Shown: positions 1 through 4,126 of the stretch, one piece after another
How positions within the stretch are numbered: the stretch's first letter is position 1
How the letters are laid out: every line of letters begins with the position of its first letter
From: Spirochaetota bacterium
GTDB taxonomy: Bacteria; Spirochaetota; UBA12135; COTS27
Length of the DNA: 7,707 bases
Reading direction: 5' to 3'
Assembly (NCBI GenBank): GCA_030621685.1
Contig: JAUXHF010000091.1
Coordinates: forward strand, 1-7,707
Program-made: the position numbers and the translations under genes
The notes under the pieces: generated by a model
What the model was told of the DNA's origin: nothing
Seen by the model: only the letters and a program-made list of their open reading frames with translations
Database searches by the model: none

Positions 1-75
1 AGAAAACAGCAGAAGACGCCATTTCTCTTTGGTAGCTGGCCTTATACTTTATACATATAATTTATGTAAGCCAAG

Positions 76-110
76 TTAAGCCTGCATATAAATACTATAC
101 ATAGGCTTAA
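76..110. repeat. 8-bp inverted repeat upstream of obg
   Basis: TTAAGCCT (76-83) is matched by AGGCTTAA (103-110) with a 19-nt AT-rich loop. No T-run follows, so it is not an obvious intrinsic terminator. It lies about 45 bp upstream of the obg promoter -35 box and could be an operator, or part of the 3' end of an upstream transcript. The pairing is seen directly; any role is unknown. Confidence 0.45.
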
Positions 111-120
111 TCGAAAAGCA

Positions 121-165
121 TTTGGAATTTGGAATTTGGAATTTGGAATTTGGAATTTGGAATTT
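121..165. repeat. Heptamer tandem repeat (TTTGGAA), six copies plus TTT
   Basis: Six perfect, contiguous TTTGGAA units (121-162) are followed by a partial TTT (163-165). The unit length of 7 and perfect identity are typical of a slippage-prone microsatellite. The array sits 63 bp upstream of the obg start codon, in non-coding DNA. Its last unit supplies the TTGGAA that fits the -35 box of the obg promoter, so the array borders or forms part of that promoter. Confidence 0.95.
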
Positions 166-185
166 AATACTCAAGCTATTATAAT
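157..185 (+). promoter_or_regulatory. Predicted sigma70-type promoter of obg
   Basis: A perfect -10 box TATAAT (180-185) is preceded by TTGGAA (157-162), a 4/6 match to TTGACA, at exactly 17 bp. The -35 box is the last unit of the heptamer array. Transcription would start near 192, giving a leader of about 36 nt. AATACTATA occurs at 183-191, overlapping the -10 box, and again at 196-204 around and after the expected start; a third copy lies at 91-99. These may be operator-like, but that is speculation. Confidence 0.6.
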
Positions 186-227
186 ACTATAGAGAAATAC
201 TATAGAAAAGCTCTAGAAAAAACAATC

Positions 228-1259
228 ATGGAAAATTTTATTGATGCGGTAAAAATCAAAGTCATCTCTGGCAAGGGAGGCAATGGCGCCATTTCTTTTC
301 TCAGGGAAAAGTTTCTAGCTTTCGGCGGCCCCGATGGCGGCGATGGCGGCAATGGCGGCAATATTCTTTTTGTTTGCAGTCGTAGACGTTACGATTTACT
401 GCATTTGCGGTATAAGAAAATACTGCGCGCTGCCGATGGACAACGTGGTAAACGAAGAAAAGCACATGGTCGTAACGGAAAAAACAGCCTCATCGAAGTG
501 CCGCCAGGCAGCATTCTTAGCGATGTAAACAACATAAACATCCACGAATTTAAAGCCGATGGCGAAGAATTCCTCTTCCTGCCCGGCGGACAAGGCGGCA
601 AAGGAAATACTCATTTTAGAAGCTCAAAAAACAAAGCTCCCCGCATGGCAGAAAAAGGTAAGCTGGGAAGAGAGGTTTTCGTCAACATTGAAATGAAGTT
701 ATTAGCTCATGTTGCTTTTGTTGGTCTTCCCAATGCCGGCAAGTCCACCTTGCTGCGCAAGCTAACAGCCTCTCGGGCAAAAGTCGGAAATTACCCATTC
801 ACAACACTTTCTCCAAACTTGGGGATGTATCATGTAAACGAGGAAATACGGCTTATTTTAGCCGATATCCCAGGGATTATCGCAGGATCTAGCCTAGGAA
901 AAGGCTTAGGGCTAAACTTTTTAAGACATATTGACCGAAGCAGTGTTGTTTTTTACATAATAGATAGCAGCCTTCCCTCAGCGTTTAAAACCTTCCTGCT
1001 CTTAGAAAAAGAACAGGAGGAATATTATAAGCAACTTGGCAAAAATAACAAAAAGCCTTATTTCGTCCTTCTCTCAAAAGTCGATTCTCTTCAGGCCATT
1101 AAAAGTTCTCTTGAAGATCAAAAAAAAGCCATCTTAAAACCCTTTCTGCAAAAAATCCCCGCTAAACACATAGCTTTTATAAGTAGCCATAGTTTGCAAG
1201 GCTTTAGCGAAATCTACAGCTTCCTCCGCCAAGCAGCAGAAATTAAAAACAAAGTTTAA
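228..1259 (+). CDS. obg: Obg-family GTPase (ObgE/CgtA), compact form
   Basis: Essential P-loop GTPase of the Obg family, which binds the 50S ribosomal subunit during late assembly and is tied to stress and cell-cycle control in other bacteria. Residues 1-158 form the glycine-rich Obg domain (SGKGGNG at 14-20, GGPDGGDGGNGG at 33-44, GGQGGKGN at 120-127). The G domain follows: G1 GLPNAGKST 166-174, switch I FTTLSPNLG 191-199, G3 DIPG 213-216. The G4 motif is SKVD (283-286) in place of the usual NKxD, and G5 reads SSHS near 319-322. At 343 residues it ends with the G domain and has no C-terminal OCT or acidic tail. The ATG at 228 gives the expected Obg N-terminus, but only a weak purine stretch precedes it, with no clear Shine-Dalgarno. 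The usual neighbours rplU and rpmA are absent from this window. Family assignment is secure. Confidence 0.97.
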   Translation: MENFIDAVKIKVISGKGGNGAISFLREKFLAFGGPDGGDGGNGGNILFVCSRRRYDLLHLRYKKILRAADGQRGKRRKAHGRNGKNSLIEVPPGSILSDVNNINIHEFKADGEEFLFLPGGQGGKGNTHFRSSKNKAPRMAEKGKLGREVFVNIEMKLLAHVAFVGLPNAGKSTLLRKLTASRAKVGNYPFTTLSPNLGMYHVNEEIRLILADIPGIIAGSSLGKGLGLNFLRHIDRSSVVFYIIDSSLPSAFKTFLLLEKEQEEYYKQLGKNNKKPYFVLLSKVDSLQAIKSSLEDQKKAILKPFLQKIPAKHIAFISSHSLQGFSEIYSFLRQAAEIKNKV

Positions 1260-1293
1260 GGCTTTTACCTGAAACCTGAAACTTTGGCCCGCC

Positions 1294-1309
1294 CCTGTTC
1301 ATTAACAGG
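1294..1309. repeat. Small hairpin downstream of obg
   Basis: CCTGTT (1294-1299) pairs with AACAGG (1304-1309) across a CATT tetraloop. It lies 35 bp after the obg stop. The following sequence is pyrimidine-mixed rather than a T-run, so it may protect the obg mRNA 3' end but does not look like an intrinsic terminator. Confidence 0.45.
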
Positions 1310-1334
1310 CTGCTCTCCCTCTCTAAAAATTCTT

Positions 1335-1394
1335 AGTAATAAATTTGCTACTAAATTTACTACTAACTTTAGTAGTAAATTTAGTAGTAAAAAT
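1335..1394. repeat. Five 12-bp tandem units forming a 23-bp inverted repeat
   Basis: Five contiguous 12-mers are visible: AGTAATAAATTT (1335-1346), GCTACTAAATTT (1347-1358), ACTACTAACTTT (1359-1370), AGTAGTAAATTT (1371-1382) and AGTAGTAAAAAT (1383-1394). Units 2 and 3 carry C where units 4 and 5 carry G, so 1344-1366 is the reverse complement of 1369-1391 at 22 of 23 positions, with a 2-bp centre. It could extrude a cruciform or form an mRNA hairpin, or be a cluster of binding sites. No T-run follows. Function is unknown. Confidence 0.9.
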
Positions 1395-1556
1395 TCCTGC
1401 TGCAGTTCTTATAAGGCCTTCAATGATTAAGCCCTAAATACTCATTAATACATAGGTAAACAGTTCTTAGATAATTGCTTAGTAGCTGACTAGTAATTTA
1501 AATAGCCAAGCTCGGCTAAAGGAAAGAGCAGGGCAAGCCATTTTTCAATATTTCTC

Positions 1557-1584
1557 TTGACAACTAGGCTCTTATGATTATATT
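1557..1584 (+). promoter_or_regulatory. Predicted sigma70-type promoter of groES-groEL
   Basis: A perfect -35 TTGACA (1557-1562) is followed after 16 bp by TATATT (1579-1584, 5/6 to TATAAT). Shifting one base gives TTATAT preceded by TGA, an extended -10 with a 15-bp spacer. Transcription would start near 1591, leaving a leader of about 55 nt. It does not resemble a sigma32 heat-shock promoter, and no CIRCE operator is seen beside it. Confidence 0.65.
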
Positions 1585-1588
1585 TCTA

Positions 1589-1609
1589 AAAAATATAAAA
1601 AGTATTTTT
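1589..1609 (+). promoter_or_regulatory. AT-only hairpin in the groES leader
   Basis: AAAAATA (1589-1595) is a perfect inverse of TATTTTT (1603-1609) with a 7-nt loop. It falls at or just after the predicted transcription start, well ahead of the ribosome binding site GAGGA (1635-1639). A seven-pair A-U stem would be weak. It might affect start-site opening or mRNA stability; a thermosensor role is possible but unsupported because it does not mask the ribosome binding site. Confidence 0.3.
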
Positions 1610-1646
1610 GTTACAACACGAAAAATAGAAAATTGAGGACAAAGAA

Positions 1647-1910
1647 ATGAAAGTAACCCCGCTTGAAGACAGAGTTTTAGTAAAGCCCATAGAAGCAGAA
1701 GAGAAGACATCAGGTGGGATATACATTCCTGCCACTGCTCAAGAAAAAACCCAAGAAGCCATTGTTGTGGCTGTAGGGTCCAGTGATAAAATTAAGGTAA
1801 AACCAGACGATAAGATCATTCATGATAAATATGCTGGCACCTCTATTAAAATCGATGGCAAAGAACACATTTTCTTAAAAGCCGAAGATATCATAGCACT
1901 TCTTGCTTAA
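1647..1910 (+). CDS. groES: Co-chaperonin GroES (Cpn10), short form
   Basis: Heptameric lid of the GroEL chaperonin; it caps the folding chamber in an ATP-dependent way in the cytoplasm. The N-terminus MKVTPLEDRVLVKP is classic. The GroEL-contacting mobile loop covers about residues 16-36, with the hydrophobic tripeptide in GGIYIP (23-28). The closing strands KYAGTSIKIDG (61-71) and the C-terminal AEDIIALL are intact. At 87 residues it is shorter than the usual 94-97. The deletion removes most of the roof hairpin after VVAVG (40-44), leaving SSDKIKVKPDDK before IHDKYAGT. I recall a similar short roof in spirochaetal GroES. GAGGA (1635-1639) lies 7 nt before the ATG. It is the first gene of the groES-groEL operon, with 53 nt to groEL and no terminator between. 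Confidence 0.98.
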   Translation: MKVTPLEDRVLVKPIEAEEKTSGGIYIPATAQEKTQEAIVVAVGSSDKIKVKPDDKIIHDKYAGTSIKIDGKEHIFLKAEDIIALLA

Positions 1911-1963
1911 ATAAAACACAAAAACGCAAACCCCTAACTAAGTTACCAGAGGAAACAGAAGAT

Positions 1964-3640
1964 ATGGCAAAACAAATGCTCTACTCAGAAGAAGGTAGAA
2001 AAAAAATAATGAATGGTGTGAACATCATAGCTAACACGGTAAGCGTTACGCTTGGCCCCAAAGGCCGTAACGTGCTTTTAGAGAAAAGCTACGGTTCGCC
2101 CACCGTCACAAACGATGGTGTTACTATTGCTAAAGAAATAGAATTACCAGATCCCTACGAAAACCTTGGAGCCCAGCTACTAAAAGAAGTTGCCTCGAAG
2201 GCTAACGATGTAGCCGGTGATGGCACAACCACGGCTACCGTTTTAGCAAGATCTATGATAAATGAAGGACTAAAATACGTAGCAGCAGGCAACAACCCGA
2301 TGATCATAAAAGAGGGTATTGAACTTGCTATCGAGAAAGTGGTTAGCTACCTGAAAAAAATGTCTAAGCCTATTCGCAGCTATGAAGAGAAAAAGCAAGT
2401 AGCTTCAATCTCTTCAAATAATGACGAAGAAATTGGCAATATCATTGCCAGTGCTATGGATAAAGTTGGCGACTCGGGTGTTATTACCATTGAAGAAGCA
2501 AAAAGCCTTGATACCACTTTAGACGTGGTTGAAGGAATGCAATTTGACCGTGGCTACCTCTCTCCTTATTTCATTACCAATCAGAAAAAAATGATTGCTG
2601 AATATGATAATGCTTTTATTCTACTGCATGACAAGAAAATATCAAATATGAAAGATATGCTTGGCCTCTTAGAACAAGTTTCTCAAGCCAGCAAGCCACT
2701 TGTTATTATCTGTGAGGAAATTGAAGGTGAAGCGCTAGCTACATTGGTTATCAACCGCTTACGTGGTACGCTGAACGTTTGTGCCGTGAAAGCCCCCGGT
2801 TTTGGAGATAGACGAAAAGCTATGCTTGAAGATATTGCCATTATCACCAAGGGTACGGTTATTTCTGAAGAGCTTGGCATGAAACTTGAAAATGTCAACT
2901 TAGACGATCTTGGCGTAGCTAAGAAAATCATCATCGAGAAAGAAAACACTACTATTGTAGAAGGTTCTGGTTCAAAAGAAGATATTAAGGCACGCTGTGT
3001 TCAAATTAATCAAGAAATTGAAGAAAGCACTTCAGATTACGATAAAGAAAAACTTAATGAACGACTCGCCAAGCTATCTAGCGGCGTAGCTGTTTGTAAT
3101 GTTGGCGCTACTACCGAGACGGAACTCAAAGAACGTAAAGCACGTTTTGAGGATGCTCTTTCGGCTACCCGCGCTGCTACCGATGAAGGTATTGTCCCAG
3201 GTGGCGGCATTGCTCTGCTTCGCGCCCAACCTACCCTTGCCAAACTGATACAAGAAACAAGGAGTTCAGACAGCCCTATTCGTGATGAACGTGTAATGGG
3301 CATCCAAATTGTTATGAAAGCCTTAGAAGCGCCCCTTCGGCAAATAGCCGAAAACGCTGGTAAAGATGGTTCGGTTATCGTTCAAAAAGCCGCTGAAAGC
3401 AAAAGCAACACTGGCTATAACGCAAGAACCGATGCATGGGCAGACCTAGTTTCTGAAGGCGTTATTGACCCCGTTAAAGTCACTCGCTCGGCCTTGCAAA
3501 ACGCAGCCTCAATAGCTGCTCTCCTGCTGACCACCGAAGCTTTAGTTACAGATATCCCAAAGGGTAATGATGATCCTGCAGCCCCGGCTATGCCTCCTGG
3601 CGGCATGGGTGGCATGGGCGGTATGGGCGGCATGATGTAA
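1964..3640 (+). CDS. groEL: Chaperonin GroEL (Cpn60/Hsp60)
   Basis: Fourteen-subunit ATP-driven folding chamber working with GroES. Equatorial domain signatures include TLGPKGRN (29-36), D51 in TNDGVTIAK, and the ATP loop GDGTTTATVLA (85-95) with D86. The catalytic D397 lies in EDALSATRAA and the nucleotide loop is PGGG (412-415). The apical domain lies roughly at 190-375, with EGEALATLVINRLRGTL (254-270). The tail ends in GGM repeats (546-558). At 558 residues it is about 10 longer than E. coli GroEL. Eight extra residues lie between GGG and APLRQ, around ETRSSDSPIRDE (431-442), in the equatorial domain. AGAGGA (1948-1953) precedes the ATG by 10 nt, and MAKQ is the standard start. It is co-transcribed with groES and followed by two terminators. 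Identity is certain. Confidence 0.99.
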   Translation: MAKQMLYSEEGRKKIMNGVNIIANTVSVTLGPKGRNVLLEKSYGSPTVTNDGVTIAKEIELPDPYENLGAQLLKEVASKANDVAGDGTTTATVLARSMINEGLKYVAAGNNPMIIKEGIELAIEKVVSYLKKMSKPIRSYEEKKQVASISSNNDEEIGNIIASAMDKVGDSGVITIEEAKSLDTTLDVVEGMQFDRGYLSPYFITNQKKMIAEYDNAFILLHDKKISNMKDMLGLLEQVSQASKPLVIICEEIEGEALATLVINRLRGTLNVCAVKAPGFGDRRKAMLEDIAIITKGTVISEELGMKLENVNLDDLGVAKKIIIEKENTTIVEGSGSKEDIKARCVQINQEIEESTSDYDKEKLNERLAKLSSGVAVCNVGATTETELKERKARFEDALSATRAATDEGIVPGGGIALLRAQPTLAKLIQETRSSDSPIRDERVMGIQIVMKALEAPLRQIAENAGKDGSVIVQKAAESKSNTGYNARTDAWADLVSEGVIDPVKVTRSALQNAASIAALLLTTEALVTDIPKGNDDPAAPAMPPGGMGGMGGMGGMM

Positions 3641-3642
3641 TA

Positions 3643-3676
3643 CTTTATAGTTCCCACATTACTATAAAGCTTTTTT
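3643..3676 (+). terminator. First intrinsic terminator after groEL
   Basis: CTTTATAG (3643-3650) pairs perfectly with CTATAAAG (3662-3669) across an 11-nt loop; one base later six T residues follow (3671-3676). The AT-rich 8-bp stem is moderate in strength. It starts 2 nt after the groEL stop codon. Confidence 0.6.
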
Positions 3677-3685
3677 CATAAGCCT

Positions 3686-3733
3686 AAGCTAGGGTATAGC
3701 CTTCTTTGAAGGCTATACCCTAGCTTTTTTTTT
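3686..3733 (+). terminator. Strong intrinsic terminator of the groESL operon
   Basis: A perfect 19-bp stem (3686-3704 with 3708-3726) closes on a TTT triloop and runs into nine T residues (3725-3733). This is a textbook Rho-independent terminator. It follows the weaker terminator by 9 bp, so the operon ends in a tandem pair. The core AGCCTTC...GAAGGCTA of this stem recurs inside the epimerase gene (6515-6535). Confidence 0.95.
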
Positions 3734-3762
3734 GCATTTTGTATTTATTGATAGCTAAAAGA

Positions 3763-3798
3763 GCAGTTATAGCAATTATAGCAACGTTAGCAGCGTTT
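3763..3798. repeat. Degenerate 9-bp tandem repeat, four units
   Basis: Units GCAGTTATA, GCAATTATA, GCAACGTTA and GCAGCGTTT follow one another without gaps. The first two differ by one base; the last two have drifted. A run of T residues (3796-3800) comes at the end after a 4-bp AACG/CGTT pairing, too small to call a terminator. Confidence 0.5.
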
Positions 3799-3924
3799 TT
3801 CTAGGGCATTTCTTTCTAAAAGCTGCTTCTTTTCTTGAAAAACGAGCATGTGATGGAATTCTCCCCAGCAGCCTACTCTTCACAGGCTCTTCTAGCTAGT
3901 ATTTCTTTATTTTTTGTTTCTTTA

Positions 3925-3933
3925 TGATATAAT
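3925..3933 (+). promoter_or_regulatory. Predicted extended -10 promoter for the MBL/cyclic-nucleotide gene
   Basis: TGATATAAT is a perfect extended -10 (TGnTATAAT), with the hexamer at 3928-3933. The region 17 bp upstream (CTTTAT, 3905-3910) is a poor -35, as extended -10 promoters tolerate. Transcription would begin near 3940 and leave a leader of about 187 nt before the ATG at 4127. It is the best promoter candidate in this spacer; a nearer TATAAA at 4089-4094 lacks a partner. Confidence 0.5.
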
Positions 3934-4126
3934 AAAATTTCATAAGCTATGCGATAGATAGAAATAGAGATGAAAAACACAGAAATATACTTTTCCGCTA
4001 AAGATTGTAAGCCTTTGTCATGTTTATTTTCTCTTTATACTACCTGGGCCTAAAAAGAAAAAACCTACTCTTGTATGTGTTTAGTGTGTATAAAACAAAA
4101 ATAATATAAGGAGACTCAGTTTAATT

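Larger units (their letters stand above)
1260..1646. other. 387-bp intergenic region between obg and groES
   Basis: No convincing gene is seen. In order it holds two ACCTGAA heptamers in tandem (1267-1280), a small hairpin (1294-1309), a 12-bp tandem repeat that is also a long inverted repeat (1335-1394), a short TAGCC/GGCTA hairpin (1503-1518), and the groES promoter and leader (from 1557). None of the hairpins is followed by a T-run, so no standard terminator for obg is evident. No CIRCE element (TTAGCACTC-N9-GAGTGCTAA) is visible. Confidence 0.7.
3734..4126. other. 393-bp intergenic region before the MBL/cyclic-nucleotide gene
   Basis: No convincing gene is seen. It contains a degenerate 9-bp tandem repeat (3763-3798), an extended -10 promoter (3925-3933), and a likely long leader for the downstream gene. 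Two tiny ORFs are open, 24 codons at 3853-3927 and 27 codons at 3970-4053, but neither has a good ribosome binding site. AAGGAG (4108-4113) serves the gene at 4127. Confidence 0.65.

Noticed and set aside
3..35. Open frame entering from the left edge and ending at TAG 33-35 (KTAEDAISLW), possibly the tail of an upstream gene
   Set aside because: Only ten codons are visible and the other two frames are also open for 19 and 25 codons, so the true frame cannot be chosen. A tail of an upstream gene is possible.
315..362. GATGGCGGC/AATGGCGGC 9-bp repeats inside obg as a mobile or expanded repeat
   Set aside because: They encode the conserved glycine-rich GGPDGGDGGNGG motif of Obg and reflect uniform GGC glycine codon use.
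1344..1391. Reading the long hairpin as the obg terminator
   Set aside because: The stem is nearly all A-T and no T-run follows on the + strand. It may stabilise the mRNA end but does not meet intrinsic terminator criteria.
3853..3927. 24-codon ORF ending in a hydrophobic stretch, before the extended -10 promoter
   Set aside because: It has no ribosome binding site or recognisable family, and this length is expected by chance.
3970..4053. 27-codon ORF in the leader of the MBL/cyclic-nucleotide gene
   Set aside because: Only a weak purine stretch precedes it and there is no attenuator-like hairpin pair after it. Kept only as part of the leader finding.
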